Shown: piece after piece, positions 20,473 through 30,300 of the stretch | How the letters are laid out: every line of letters starts with the position of its first letter | Position numbering within the stretch: the stretch's first letter is position 1 | Origin: Gloeobacter violaceus PCC 7421 | GTDB lineage: Bacteria > Cyanobacteriota > Cyanobacteriia > Gloeobacterales > Gloeobacteraceae | DNA length: 64,000 nucleotides | NCBI RefSeq assembly: GCF_000011385.1 | Contig: NC_005125.1 | Coordinates: 1,240,001-1,304,000, forward strand | Direction: 5' to 3' | Program-made: the position numbers and the translations under genes | The notes under the pieces: model-generated | The model's database searches: none | Told to the model about the DNA's origin: nothing | The model's input: the letters and a program-made list of their open reading frames with translations, nothing else

Positions 20473-21651
20473 ATGGACATCACCCGCGCTGTTCAAAGTC
20501 TCTACGAACGCTACCCGTTTCCGCCCGATCCGCTCAGCGACAAGCCGCCTCCCGGGTGGAACTGGCGGTGGAGTTACAGTTTTGCCCACAGTTTCTGCCG
20601 GGGCTGGCGGCCCGAACCACGGCCCATCCGCATCCTGGATGCCGGTTGCGGCACCGGGGTGAGCACCGAGTACCTGGCGGTGCAAAACCCCGAGGCTCAG
20701 GTGACGGCCATCGACATCTCCGAGGCCTCGCTTGCGCTCGCAAAGCGACGCTGTGCCGGGCATGCCAACGTCCAATTCGCCCAGATGAGCCTCACCGACG
20801 CCGGGGACCTGGAAGGACAGTTCGATCTCATCAACTGCGTGGGGGTGCTGCACCACCTGGCCGACCCAAAGGCGGGGCTTGCGGCCCTGGCGGCCAAACT
20901 CGCCCCCGGCGGATTGCTGCACATCTTCGTCTACGGCGAACTGGGGCGCTGGGAGATCCGGCTGATGCAAGAAGCGATTCGCCTGTTGCGTGACGGGCGC
21001 GACCCGCTCGCGGACGGTCTGAAGGTCGGCAGGGCGCTATTTGAAGCGCTGCCGGAGGACAACCGCCTGAAGTCGGCCGACCGGCGTTGGGTTCTGGAGA
21101 ACCACCACGACACCTGCTTTGTCGACATGTACGTGCAGGTGCAGGAGATTCGCTACACGATCCCGACACTGTTTGATCTGATCGCATCGTCGGGGCTCGG
21201 GTTTTTGGGATTTTCCAACCCGGGCTTCTGGCGACTTGAGCGATTGGTGGGCAAAGCTCCGTGGCTGTTGGAGCGCGCCGCCACCCTATCGGACAAAGAA
21301 CGCTTTCGATTGATCGAGCTGTTGGATCCGGTGGTCGCCCACTACGAATTTTTCCTGGGCGCCCCTCCCCTGGAGCGCCTGGAGCTGGACGACGACCGGC
21401 TCGATGCGGCCCTGCCGGTGCGCAGCCCCTATCTCTACCCCTGGCCCGAACGTCAGGTCTTCGACCACGAGTACGAACTGGTGGAACTGAGCGAGGCGGA
21501 AGTCGCGTTTCTGCAGCGCTGCAACGGCCGGCAAACCCTCGGACAACTGCGCGGCGACATCGCCCAGGCACGCATCCGGGAATTGCTGGAGCACTTTTTG
21601 CTGCAGCTGGCCCCGCCGCCGGGGCTGCTCTCAAGTAAAATGCGTGTCTAG
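20473..21651 (+). CDS. SAM-dependent class I methyltransferase
   Basis: 392 aa. Motif I ILDAGCGTGVSTEYLA (about residues 53-68) and AIDISEASLALAKRR bind S-adenosylmethionine; FDLINCVGVLHHLADP is motif post-II. The C-terminal 180 residues are an extra domain rich in acidic and hydrophobic residues, ending in a helix that resembles winged-helix style regions found in similar bacterial proteins. The substrate is unknown. ATG 20473 follows AGGGG. It is the last gene before the phycobilisome block and could serve the glycan locus or be independent. Confidence 0.78.
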   Translation: MDITRAVQSLYERYPFPPDPLSDKPPPGWNWRWSYSFAHSFCRGWRPEPRPIRILDAGCGTGVSTEYLAVQNPEAQVTAIDISEASLALAKRRCAGHANVQFAQMSLTDAGDLEGQFDLINCVGVLHHLADPKAGLAALAAKLAPGGLLHIFVYGELGRWEIRLMQEAIRLLRDGRDPLADGLKVGRALFEALPEDNRLKSADRRWVLENHHDTCFVDMYVQVQEIRYTIPTLFDLIASSGLGFLGFSNPGFWRLERLVGKAPWLLERAATLSDKERFRLIELLDPVVAHYEFFLGAPPLERLELDDDRLDAALPVRSPYLYPWPERQVFDHEYELVELSEAEVAFLQRCNGRQTLGQLRGDIAQARIRELLEHFLLQLAPPPGLLSSKMRV

Positions 21652-21725
21652 GTCCGCTGAGCGAGGGCACCCCGCCTGTGCGAAGCATCGAGTGACAGAA
21701 CACCTGACAATCGAAGGAGAACACC

Positions 21726-22211
21726 ATGAGTGTCGTGCTCACGACGATCATGAACGCCGATCAGCAACTGCGCTACCCGAGCGTCGGCGAACTCGAACAG
21801 ATCAAAAATTTTATGGAGGACAGCGCCCTGCGCCTCAAGGTCGCCAAGACCCTGAGCGACGCGAACGACCGGGTGGTCAAGCAGGCGTCCGCCGGGCTGT
21901 TCCAGCGCCGCCCCGATCTCAACAACCCAGGCGGCAACGCCTACGGCGAGAAGCGCCTGGGCAGCTGCATCCGCGATCTGGGTTGGTACTACCGCCTGAT
22001 CACCTACTCGATCGTGGCGGGCAACAACGAACCGGTCGAGCGCATCGGCCTCACGGGCATCTTCGAGATGTACCGCGTGCTGGAAGTGCCGATCCCCGCC
22101 ATGATCGAATCGATGCGTCTGCTCAAAAAAGAAGCGCTCGAACTGTTGAGCCCGGCGGAAGCGGAAATCGCCGCCCCCTACTTCGACTACGTCATCGGCG
22201 CGATGCAGTAG
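21726..22211 (+). CDS. apcD: Allophycocyanin-B alpha chain
   Basis: 161 aa phycobiliprotein. The chromophore cysteine is Cys81 in GSCIRDLGWYYRLITYSIVAG; CIRDxGWY rather than CLRDLDYY, and the PIPAMIESMRLLKKEAL segment, favour ApcD over ApcA. ApcD is a terminal emitter of the phycobilisome core that passes energy to the reaction centres. AAGGAG lies just before ATG 21726. cpcT follows after 5 bases, so the two share a transcript, unlike the usual dispersed location of apcD. Confidence 0.82.
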   Translation: MSVVLTTIMNADQQLRYPSVGELEQIKNFMEDSALRLKVAKTLSDANDRVVKQASAGLFQRRPDLNNPGGNAYGEKRLGSCIRDLGWYYRLITYSIVAGNNEPVERIGLTGIFEMYRVLEVPIPAMIESMRLLKKEALELLSPAEAEIAAPYFDYVIGAMQ

Positions 22212-22216
22212 CCGCC

Positions 22217-22825
22217 ATGAGCAGCCACAACCTCGTCACACTCGTCAGCTGGCTGGCGGGCGATTTCAGCAATCGGGAGCAAGCCTGGGACGCGCCCGCC
22301 TTTTTCTCCCACATCCGGCTTTGCATGCGGCCCCTGCCCTGGCAGGTCTTTGAAGGCTACGGGCTCTACTCCGAGCAGGCCGACGACTACGACTGGGCCC
22401 ACCCCTACCGCATCGTCGTGCTCAACCTGGTGGAACAGCCCGACGGCATCATCGAGTGCCGCAACTACGCCCTGAAAGACACCGCCCCTTACCTGGGCGC
22501 CGCCCGCGAAGCGGAACGCGCACGGCTGCACCGACTCACCCCCGAGCAGCTGGAGCCGCTGCCCGGCTGCACGTTTCTCTTTAAGCGAGAAGGCAGTCTC
22601 TTTCGCGGGCGGGTGCGGCCCGGCAAGGGCTGCCGCGTCTTTCGCAAAGGGCGCGATACCTATCTCGACGGCGAGGCGACCGTGAGCGCCGATTACTACA
22701 AAAGTATCGACCGCGGTCGCGACCTCGAAAGCGATGAGCAAGTCTGGGGCTCGGTCTCCGGACCGTTTCATTTTACCAAGCAGGTCGATTTCGCCCCCGA
22801 AGTGCTCGCCCTGGCCCGCCCGTGA
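22217..22825 (+). CDS. cpcT: CpcT-type bilin lyase
   Basis: 202 aa CpeT/CpcT family protein: LVSWLAGDFSNREQAW at the start, FEGYGLYSEQADDYD, then LEPLPGCTFLFKREGSLFRG and a C-terminal WGSVSGPFHF. CpcT attaches phycocyanobilin to the second beta-chain cysteine (Cys153 of CpcB here). It follows apcD by 5 bases and its stop overlaps the next small ORF. The assignment to CpcT rather than CpeT rests on position near cpcBA and on the presence of a second family member beside cpeBA (29689). Confidence 0.8.
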   Translation: MSSHNLVTLVSWLAGDFSNREQAWDAPAFFSHIRLCMRPLPWQVFEGYGLYSEQADDYDWAHPYRIVVLNLVEQPDGIIECRNYALKDTAPYLGAAREAERARLHRLTPEQLEPLPGCTFLFKREGSLFRGRVRPGKGCRVFRKGRDTYLDGEATVSADYYKSIDRGRDLESDEQVWGSVSGPFHFTKQVDFAPEVLALARP

Positions 22826-23034
22826 GCGCTCCCCTCGAAGTCCGCCTGGCAGTGTTTCGCAAATTGCCGCTGCGCGCGCAGCGCACATTTATCGCCGCCA
22901 GCCTCGCCAACTCCGAAGTCGCCTCCGACATACAGTACATCGAGCAGCTGGAGACCATCCACCGCGAATGCCTGACACAAGCCACTCCCGAACAGCGCGC
23001 CCACTACGAGCGCTGGCCCGCCGATCCGGCCTAG
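22822..23034 (+). CDS. Small protein coupled to cpcT, unknown function
   Basis: 70 aa from GTG 22822, overlapping the cpcT stop in a GTGA junction, which argues for real translation. The sequence is mostly helical, probably two helices (APLEVRLAVFRKL; RTFIAASLANSEVASDIQYI), with no membrane segment or metal motif. I do not recognise a family. Its size and helix-rich nature recall phycobilisome-associated small proteins such as NblA, but no NblA signature is visible. Confidence 0.6.
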   Translation: MSAPLEVRLAVFRKLPLRAQRTFIAASLANSEVASDIQYIEQLETIHRECLTQATPEQRAHYERWPADPA

Positions 23035-23333
23035 ATAACATTTGTTTTCAAGGCAGGCGTTACTTCATACATATTATTTAATGAATCGGCAAACAACTTC
23101 TGTGTTAGAAGAAACAGGGAAGATTCTTCCAGCGCCTGGCTTTCAGCCGTTCACTCAGAAAAAAATGTTAAAGATGAGTCACGAAATTCCACTTATCTTT
23201 GCATGGGTCTGAGTGGCCACTTCCGATCCACTTTGGGTGTTTGGGGAGGATAGGCCGGGGGAAGGGAGTCTTCGCCAGTCAGAAGCTGCTTCGCACGCAG
23301 ACAACGTTTCCAAAGTGTAAGGAGAGCAATGTA
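23035..23333 (+). promoter_or_regulatory. Upstream region of cpcBA
   Basis: About 300 bases, clearly less GC-rich in the first third, precede cpcB and must hold the phycocyanin promoter. I could not pick a convincing -35/-10 pair. A strong ribosome site, AAGGAG, lies at 23319-23324 just before ATG 23334. Confidence 0.4.
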
Positions 23334-23852
23334 ATGCAAGACGCATTCACCAAAGCCATTGTTGCGGCGGATCTGCGCGGGTCGTTCCTCAGCGAGCAGG
23401 AACTCAACCAGCTGACCAACCTGGTCAAAGAATCCAACAAGCGACTCGATGCCGTCAACGCCATCACCGGCAACGCCGCCGAGATTATCTCCGACGCCGC
23501 CCACAAACTGTTCGCCGAGCAGACCGACTTGATCCGTCCGGGCGGCAACGCTTACCCCAACCGCCGCATGGCCGCCTGCCTGCGCGACATGGAAATCATC
23601 CTGCGCTACGTCTCCTACGCGCTTTTGGCCGGCGATGCGTCGGTGCTCGAGGACCGCTGCCTCAACGGACTCAAAGAGACCTACGTGGCCCTGGGCACCC
23701 CGACCCGTTCGGTGGCCCGCGCGGTCCAACTGATGAAAGAGACGGCGATAGGCTACGTCAACAGCCCCTCCGGGGTGACCCGCGGCGACTGTTCGGCGCT
23801 GGTCAACGAAGCGGCCACCTACTTCGACAAGGCCGCCGCGAGCATCGCCTGA
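23334..23852 (+). CDS. cpcB: Phycocyanin beta chain
   Basis: 172 aa. Chromophore cysteines are Cys82 ([22 protein letters not shown]) and Cys153 ([12 protein letters not shown]); Asn72, methylated in other phycobilisomes, is conserved in [11 protein letters not shown]-terminal [11 protein letters not shown] is typical. The absence of the extra Cys pair at 50/61 and of the loop insertion separates it from phycoerythrin beta. It forms the rod hexamers with CpcA. cpcA follows after 38 bases. Confidence 0.93.
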
Positions 23853-23890
23853 GTTTCACCCACCGAGACCGACACAGGAGAACGACGAGC

Positions 23891-24379
23891 ATGAAGACCG
23901 TGATTACCGAAGTGATCGCCTCGGCGGACAGCCAGGGGCGTTTTTTGAACAACACCGAGCTGCAGGCGGCGAACGGCCGTTTTCAGCGGGCGACGGCCTC
24001 GATGGAAGCGGCGCGGGCGCTGACCTCGAACGCCGATTCGCTGGTCAAGGGTGCGGTGCAAGAGGTGTATAACAAGTTTCCGTACCTGACGCAGCCGGGT
24101 CAGATGGGATACGGCGACACCAACCAGGCGAAGTGCGCCCGCGACATCAGCCACTACCTGCGCTTCATCACCTACAGCTTGGTGGCCGGTGGTACCGGTC
24201 CATTGGACGACTACATCGTGGCCGGTCTGCGGGAGGTGAACCGCACGTTCAACCTGTCGCCGAGCTGGTACATCGAGGCGTTGAAGCACATCAAGGGGAA
24301 GGTCGGTTCGCAGCTGTCGGGCCAGCCGCTCACCGAGGCGAACGCCTACATCGACTACTGCATCAACGCCTTGAGCTAG
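23891..24379 (+). CDS. cpcA: Phycocyanin alpha chain
   Basis: 162 aa alpha-type phycobiliprotein with one chromophore cysteine, Cys82, in [22 protein letters not shown]. The [18 protein letters not shown] segment is the usual alpha-phycocyanin core and the protein ends [10 protein letters not shown]. It carries phycocyanobilin attached by a lyase pair (CpcE/F) not found in this window. GGAG precedes ATG 23891. A hairpin at 24444 probably ends most cpcBA transcripts. Confidence 0.92.
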
Positions 24380-24443
24380 CCGTCCTGCGGTGGCGTTTTC
24401 GGTGATGCCGTACCTGCCGGTGTCCGGCATCTCAATAGTTCGG

Positions 24444-24479
24444 CACAAGCAGGCAGGTTTCAGCGCTTGCTTGCTTGTG
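24444..24479 (+). terminator. Hairpin after cpcA
   Basis: CACAAGCAGGCAGG (24444-24457) pairs with CTTGCTTGCTTGTG (24466-24479) through 14 pairs, two of them G-U, with an 8-base loop; TTGATTTT follows. A smaller hairpin (TGCCGG-tgt-CCGGCA) lies just upstream. Likely an imperfect terminator that limits read-through from cpcBA into cpeR. Confidence 0.55.
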
Positions 24480-24756
24480 TTGATTTTCGAAACTGCCGGC
24501 TTCGGCGTCATACACAGCGCCGGCATGGGCTCCACTCTTGAAGCATGTGAAGCGCAAGTGCGCCACCGATCATCGACTGTTTGACACGCAGCGCGTCAGA
24601 GATGGAGATGTATGTCGTTGCGATTGTGTTGTCGAGCGCGGGCCGCGTGCAGGTAGGGAGCTGGAGGGAGCGCAGGAAGAGGCGGCACAGCGTGGTGCGC
24701 AGGCACAAGGGGGCGCAACGCATGGCGGTCGTCGTTGGAGTTATCGAGCTTGGACC
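24480..24756 (+). promoter_or_regulatory. Leader region of cpeR
   Basis: About 280 bases between the cpcA hairpin and cpeR. No gene is supported: the open frames here do not resemble proteins. The second half is purine-rich and strongly G/A-skewed. It presumably contains the cpeR promoter and a long 5' leader; no promoter boxes were identified. Confidence 0.35.
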
Positions 24757-25071
24757 ATGCTTCCACCGCAAGCTTGCAAGAAAATGCAAAGCTGGATTCG
24801 AAGCCGACATTTGATTTGCGCGGGTAATTTTCTTGTCCTCGAAACGCTCGGCTACTCCACGGTCGAACGTTTTTCTGATTGTGTTTCCAGTCTGGGTGGT
24901 GCGCTGATCAACGTCGATCCGATCGACAAGATCTGGATGGGCAACCACCGTCAGGTGATTCTCTACCGCGCCAAGGCGAGCTTGAATACTCCCCAGCAGC
25001 ATGCTCTCAAGCAGTACTGGATCAAGTACGGGAGTCTCTATACCCGCTTTGACGAGCGGTCGATCTATTGA
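24757..25071 (+). CDS. cpeR: CpeR-like activator of phycoerythrin genes
   Basis: 104 aa from ATG 24757. The sequence MLPPQACKKMQSWIRSRHLI, the VERFSDCVSSLGGALINV stretch, DKIWMGNHRQVILYRAKAS and the LKQYWIKYGSLYTRFD end match CpeR as I know it from phycoerythrin-containing cyanobacteria, where it is needed for cpeBA expression. CpeR is distantly related to PP2C-type or DNA-binding regulators in various proposals; its mechanism is unsettled. The open frame upstream to 24538 has no family character. It lies after cpcBA and converges on cpeZ with a 7-base overlap of the coding ends. Confidence 0.75.
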   Translation: MLPPQACKKMQSWIRSRHLICAGNFLVLETLGYSTVERFSDCVSSLGGALINVDPIDKIWMGNHRQVILYRAKASLNTPQQHALKQYWIKYGSLYTRFDERSIY

Positions 25072-25679
25072 GATGAGCCGCTGTTCCAGGGGCGATGCTC
25101 GGCCAGGCGCGACAGAGCGCCGGTAGCCGCTTCGTACAGATAAGCATCGAGATTGGGCCGGGCCGCTAGCGATGCCAAGACCGTCCGGCCGCGCGGATCC
25201 CCCACAGAAGCGAGCGCTCCGATAACCGCCATCGAGACGGCCAGGTCATCCAAATCGAGAGCCGCAGCCAGGATTTCGAAGGCGGGGCTGCCTACCGTCC
25301 CCAGGGCTCCCACCGCCGAGAGCTTGACCACCGGATCCCGATCGCCCAGGGCCATAGAGAGGGCTTCAAGCCCCACCGGGGCGAAAGGTACCTCCGGGTA
25401 GTTGAGGGCGATGGCGGCGAGGGCCTTGGCGCAGCTGGCCCGAACGGTGGCGTTGGGGTGGATCGTCAACTGTTGCGCCAGAGCAGGCAGCGCATCCGGT
25501 CCGATAATGCCCAGCGTCTGTACCGCCGTGCGCCGGTAGGTGACATCCTCCTCGGCGAGGACGGCCATCAACTGCGCCAGGGTGTCCTCGGTGCGCTCCT
25601 GGGCCACCTGGTGCATGGCCCGCTCGCGCAGGCGGGGATTTTTGTGTTTGAGCTGCGGATAAGTTTCTTCGAGAGACAT
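25065..25679 (-). CDS. cpeZ: Phycoerythrin bilin lyase subunit CpeZ-like (HEAT repeats)
   Basis: 204 aa made of about six HEAT/PBS-lyase repeats (e.g. RRTAVQTLGIIGPDALPAL, VKLSAVGALGTVGSPAFEIL). It matches the CpeZ/CpcF group, which works as partner of the larger CpeY/CpcE subunit in attaching phycoerythrobilin to phycoerythrin alpha. ATG 25679 is chosen because MSLEETYPQLKHKNPRLRERA is the family N-terminus. It lies 26 bases after cpeY, in line with cpeBA. Its stop overlaps the end of cpeR on the other strand. Confidence 0.8.
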   Translation of the reverse strand: MSLEETYPQLKHKNPRLRERAMHQVAQERTEDTLAQLMAVLAEEDVTYRRTAVQTLGIIGPDALPALAQQLTIHPNATVRASCAKALAAIALNYPEVPFAPVGLEALSMALGDRDPVVKLSAVGALGTVGSPAFEILAAALDLDDLAVSMAVIGALASVGDPRGRTVLASLAARPNLDAYLYEAATGALSRLAEHRPWNSGSSQ

Positions 25680-25705
25680 CGCGTTTAGATGGTCGGTGAA
25701 AATAC

Positions 25706-26992
25706 TTAGTGGGCAAGGGGGGCAGTACACTGGCGCTCGGCTTTGGCGCGCACGACCCAATCGCTGTCCTGCAGAGCGATTTGTGCCCCCGTGGGATCTT
25801 CGAGGTGTTCGAGGGCAATCAGGCAGGCGTACTTGAGTTCCCAGATAAACGAATCCAGGCACGAGCGCAAATCCGCCGGCACCCGGGTATCTCCCAACTC
25901 GGCCAGGGCGATGGCGGCGGCGGAGCGAGATTTCATAAATTGCGGCCGGCGGTCGTGCAAAGCCCCGACGACAATTTCCCGCGCCTCACCGAAGCGCAGC
26001 CAGCCCAACAGTTTGACGATGTGGTAATGGGCGCCGTAGTCGTTGTGGCCTGCGGCTTCAAAAGAAGCGACCAGGGCGGGACCGGCGTCGGGGTAGTGAT
26101 CGATGATCGTCTGGGTGGCCAGATAGCAGCGGCCGAAGTCGGTACTGTACAGTTCTTCGATCAGTTCCTCCAGGTGGGGGGTGCGCTCGTAGCGGTGCAC
26201 CGGCTCCAGGAAGCGGGGATGATCGACGATCACCCGGTCGAGGCCGGATTCCACCTGCTGAAAGGAGACCGCTCCGATCGGCACCCCGGCATCGGCCAGG
26301 TGCCGGATGCCGCGCAACCGAAATACGGCCGAGACCGGGCAGGCGGCGATGCGGGGGATGGCTTCGAAGTATTCGCTATCCATCAGATCCTGAATGACGC
26401 CCCGCCGGGCATTGACATTCGGGTGCTGCAAAAACGGCAGCAGTCGCTCCAGCCCCGCCCGCTCGCCGCTCAGACGGCCCACGGCGGTGATGGCGGCACT
26501 GGCAATTGGTGGCTCAGGCGATTGCTCGAAAGCGGCGATGCGCCCGGTGGCGGGGGTGTAGCCCAGCTTGGCAAGCGTCTGGATGATCGTGCGGTAGCTC
26601 TGGCGGGGTCTGGCAAGCAGTGCGGTCAGTTCTTCGAGAATCTCCGGGTCGCTGCAACCGATTTCGCCGATCGCCCAGGCGGCGTTTTCGACCAGATAGT
26701 TGTCCTCGTCCTGCAGAGAGGCGCGAATCACCGGCAGGGCGCGCTCGACTTTGAGCCGCCCGAGCGTTTCTACCGCTTTGCGGCGCACGATGCGGTTGTC
26801 GAGGGCCGAATCGCGGTTTTCGACCGCGGCGAGAAGCGCGTCGATGGCCCGCTCGCTCGGGAAATTGACCAGGTGGGCAGCGGCGATATAGCGCTCGGAG
26901 GCATCCTCAAGCTGGGCCATCGGCGTGTACAACAGTTCGATTGCCCGTTCCTCGCTGAGGCCGGGAAAAATGTTCAAAAAGCGGTTTTCCAT
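25706..26992 (-). CDS. cpeY: Phycoerythrin bilin lyase subunit CpeY-like (HEAT repeats)
   Basis: 428 aa of HEAT/PBS-lyase repeats (AAHLVNFPSERAIDALL, RRKAVETLGRLKVERALPVI, VENAAWAIGEIGCSD). The C-terminal third (YSTDFGRCYLATQTI, FEAAGHNDYGAHYHIVKLLGWL) is diagnostic of CpeY-type proteins, with length near the family norm. Together with CpeZ it would attach bilin to Cys82 of CpeA. ATG 26992 fits the N-terminus MENRFLNIFPGLSEERA. It lies 133 bases after cpeA, beyond hairpins that may lower its level relative to the structural genes. Confidence 0.82.
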   Translation of the reverse strand: MENRFLNIFPGLSEERAIELLYTPMAQLEDASERYIAAAHLVNFPSERAIDALLAAVENRDSALDNRIVRRKAVETLGRLKVERALPVIRASLQDEDNYLVENAAWAIGEIGCSDPEILEELTALLARPRQSYRTIIQTLAKLGYTPATGRIAAFEQSPEPPIASAAITAVGRLSGERAGLERLLPFLQHPNVNARRGVIQDLMDSEYFEAIPRIAACPVSAVFRLRGIRHLADAGVPIGAVSFQQVESGLDRVIVDHPRFLEPVHRYERTPHLEELIEELYSTDFGRCYLATQTIIDHYPDAGPALVASFEAAGHNDYGAHYHIVKLLGWLRFGEAREIVVGALHDRRPQFMKSRSAAAIALAELGDTRVPADLRSCLDSFIWELKYACLIALEHLEDPTGAQIALQDSDWVVRAKAERQCTAPLAH

Positions 26993-27034
26993 AGTTGCCC
27001 AATCCGGGGTGAAGCATTCATAATCGCCGAAAAA

Positions 27035-27118
27035 CCCCGGTGGGCAGGGGCACTCGCAAAAGTGCCGCCGCACGCACACCAGGGATTTTTCGACTATGGC
27101 GTTCGGTGGGACACCGAA
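27035..27118 (-). terminator. Hairpins between cpeA and cpeY
   Basis: Reading leftward after cpeA: TTCGGTG-tcc-CACCGAA (27102-27118), then GGCACT...AGTGCC, then a short CCCC/GGGG stem (27035-27050) followed by TTTTTC. This looks like a partial terminator, a common way to make abundant cpeBA mRNA and less lyase mRNA from one promoter. Confidence 0.45.
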
Positions 27119-27125
27119 GCGCAAC

Positions 27126-28527
<1,402 letters not shown>

Positions 28528-29133
28528 ATGGCGATCGATGCTATGGAATTTTTTCGGTTGAGTGCGGGGCGGTGGCAGTCGCAGCGGACGACCCACCACC
28601 TGGCCTTTCGGCGCTCGGAGCTGGGTGAATCGGACATTGTGGTGGAGGCTCTGGCCGTCGGCGATCCGGCGGTAGCTGAGCTTTGTACCTACCATGGGGT
28701 GGATCCGGTCCTGGCGGCGGGCGGTGCCCTGGTCAGCTGGCACGGTCGCATGGACTGGGATCGCCAGGACGAGGAGCAACACAAAGGGTCGACTGTGATG
28801 GTGATCGTTCCAGATAGCCCGGATGGCCGTCAGGGACGGCTGTTGCGCGAGCGCGGCTACGCCGAGGTGGCGCCGGTGGCGGGGCAGTACGTCATGGACG
28901 CAGAAGACGGTCTGAACTTGATCACCGAGTACGAGACGATGAGTGTGGTGGAGCGCTTCTGGTTTGCGGCTCCCGATTTGCGTTTGCGCACCAGCACCCT
29001 CAAGCGCTTCGGCGGTTTTAGCACCGCGACTTTTTGCGCTGAAAAGCGCGTGGATGCGGCAGCGGCGGCCGTGGAGTCCCAGGAGCGCACCGCCGTCCAG
29101 ACCGAGCGCTCCTACTCGCTGTGGGGTTGGTAA
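28528..29133 (+). CDS. cpeS: CpeS-type bilin lyase
   Basis: 201 aa S/U-type lyase, a lipocalin-like fold. MEFFRLSAGRWQSQRTTHHLAF is the family start, GADPxVxxL-like residues and a C-terminal RFWFAAPDLRLRTSTLKRFGGF follow. Family members attach bilins to Cys82 of beta chains (and alpha allophycocyanin). ATG 28528 has GGAGGAGA upstream. Placement divergent from cpeBA suggests phycoerythrin beta Cys82 as target. The residue-level distinction of CpeS from CpcS cannot be made here. Confidence 0.82.
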   Translation: MAIDAMEFFRLSAGRWQSQRTTHHLAFRRSELGESDIVVEALAVGDPAVAELCTYHGVDPVLAAGGALVSWHGRMDWDRQDEEQHKGSTVMVIVPDSPDGRQGRLLRERGYAEVAPVAGQYVMDAEDGLNLITEYETMSVVERFWFAAPDLRLRTSTLKRFGGFSTATFCAEKRVDAAAAAVESQERTAVQTERSYSLWGW

Positions 29134-29143
29134 CTTCCCTGCT

Positions 29144-29686
29144 GTGGTCATCGTGAAGCACGTCACCGAATTTTTTGAGCAGTCCTTTGGCCGTTGGCGC
29201 TCCCAGCGCAGCGGTCACCACTTGGCCTTCAGCCACTTTGAAGAGGTACGCTCGACCATCGATATCGAGCCGCTGACGGCCGCCGACCCGGCGGTGGCGG
29301 AACTGTGCCATCGCTACGGTGTCTCTGCCGAAGCGATCACCCACCCATTTCGCATGCGCTGGCAGGGCGAGTCGGACTGGGAGGAAAACGCCACTTTCGA
29401 GGGTTCCACCGTGCTGGTACCGGTGCCTGACCCCGGCGACGCCACCAGAGGCAAGCTGCTGCGCGATCAAGGTTACGCCGAGACGGTGGCGGCGGTGGGC
29501 GAGTACGCCTTTGGCCCCGACGGCACCTTTGTGCTGTTCACCGATTACGAGCGGGCGAGTGCGGAGGAGCGCATCTGGTTTGCGACGCCCAATGTGCGCT
29601 TTCGCGTCTCGCTTATCCGCACACGCGACGGAGCCGGGGTGACTACCGCTTCGTTTTCTTCCGAAATCCGCGCCCTTGCGAAGTAG
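29144..29686 (+). CDS. Second CpeS/CpeU-type bilin lyase
   Basis: 180 aa S/U-type lyase, a diverged paralogue of the gene just upstream: VTEFFEQSFGRWRSQRSGHHLAF corresponds to the start of that protein, and ERIWFATPNVRFRVSLI to its C-terminal core. S and U proteins often act as a pair, so it may be CpeU. The start is GTG: 29144 is taken, 29153 is equally possible and neither has a good ribosome site, suggesting coupling to the upstream gene 10 bases away. cpeT starts 2 bases after its stop. Confidence 0.75.
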   Translation: MVIVKHVTEFFEQSFGRWRSQRSGHHLAFSHFEEVRSTIDIEPLTAADPAVAELCHRYGVSAEAITHPFRMRWQGESDWEENATFEGSTVLVPVPDPGDATRGKLLRDQGYAETVAAVGEYAFGPDGTFVLFTDYERASAEERIWFATPNVRFRVSLIRTRDGAGVTTASFSSEIRALAK

Positions 29687-29688
29687 CG

Positions 29689-30300
29689 ATGACCACCGCA
29701 CCCTCCGAGGATTTGCTGACCCTGGCGCGCTGGATGGCGGGCGATTTTAGCAATCAAAAGCAGGCCCTCGCCCAACCGCAGACCTTTGCGCACATTCGCG
29801 TTTTCTTTCGACCACTGCCCTTTGCTTTTTTTGGTACCGTCGGCTTTTACTCCGAGCAAACCTACGACTACGACCTCTGGAGCCCGTACCGCCAGGGGCT
29901 GCACCGCTTGCTCGACCGGGAGGGCGGCATCTACATCGAAAATTATGGCCTCCAGGATGCGGGGCTCTACGCCGGAGCCGGTCACGACCCTGAGATCCTG
30001 GCCACCATCCCCACCGATTGTCTGCAACCGCGCCGGGGTTGCGCGATGGTTTTCCGGCGCGAGGGAGATTGCTTTCGCGGCAGTGTCGAACCTGGCAACC
30101 ACTGCTTGATCCCTCGCGACGGGTATTGGACGTATCTGGTGAGTGAAGTCGAACTCACCGAGAGCACCTGGGTGAGCCTCGATCGCGGCATGGACCGTGA
30201 AACCCACCGGCAAATCTGGGGTTCGCAGGCGGGGCCGTTGCACTTTGAGAAGCGGGAGGGGTTTGATCCCCCCCTGCCCCCCCTTGGGAAGGGGGGGTAG
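29689..30300 (+). CDS. cpeT: CpeT-type bilin lyase
   Basis: 203 aa CpeT/CpcT family: LARWMAGDFSNQKQAL, FFGTVGFYSEQTYDYDLWSPY, LQPRRGCAMVFRREGDCFRGSV and WGSQAGPLHFEKR. CpeT attaches phycoerythrobilin to the last beta-chain cysteine of phycoerythrin (Cys158 of CpeB here). The paralogue at 22217 is the likely phycocyanin counterpart. The last 14 residues (EGFDPPLPPLGKGG) are encoded by the inverted-repeat element that starts here; the natural C-terminus probably ended near FEKR. Confidence 0.82.
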   Translation: MTTAPSEDLLTLARWMAGDFSNQKQALAQPQTFAHIRVFFRPLPFAFFGTVGFYSEQTYDYDLWSPYRQGLHRLLDREGGIYIENYGLQDAGLYAGAGHDPEILATIPTDCLQPRRGCAMVFRREGDCFRGSVEPGNHCLIPRDGYWTYLVSEVELTESTWVSLDRGMDRETHRQIWGSQAGPLHFEKREGFDPPLPPLGKGG

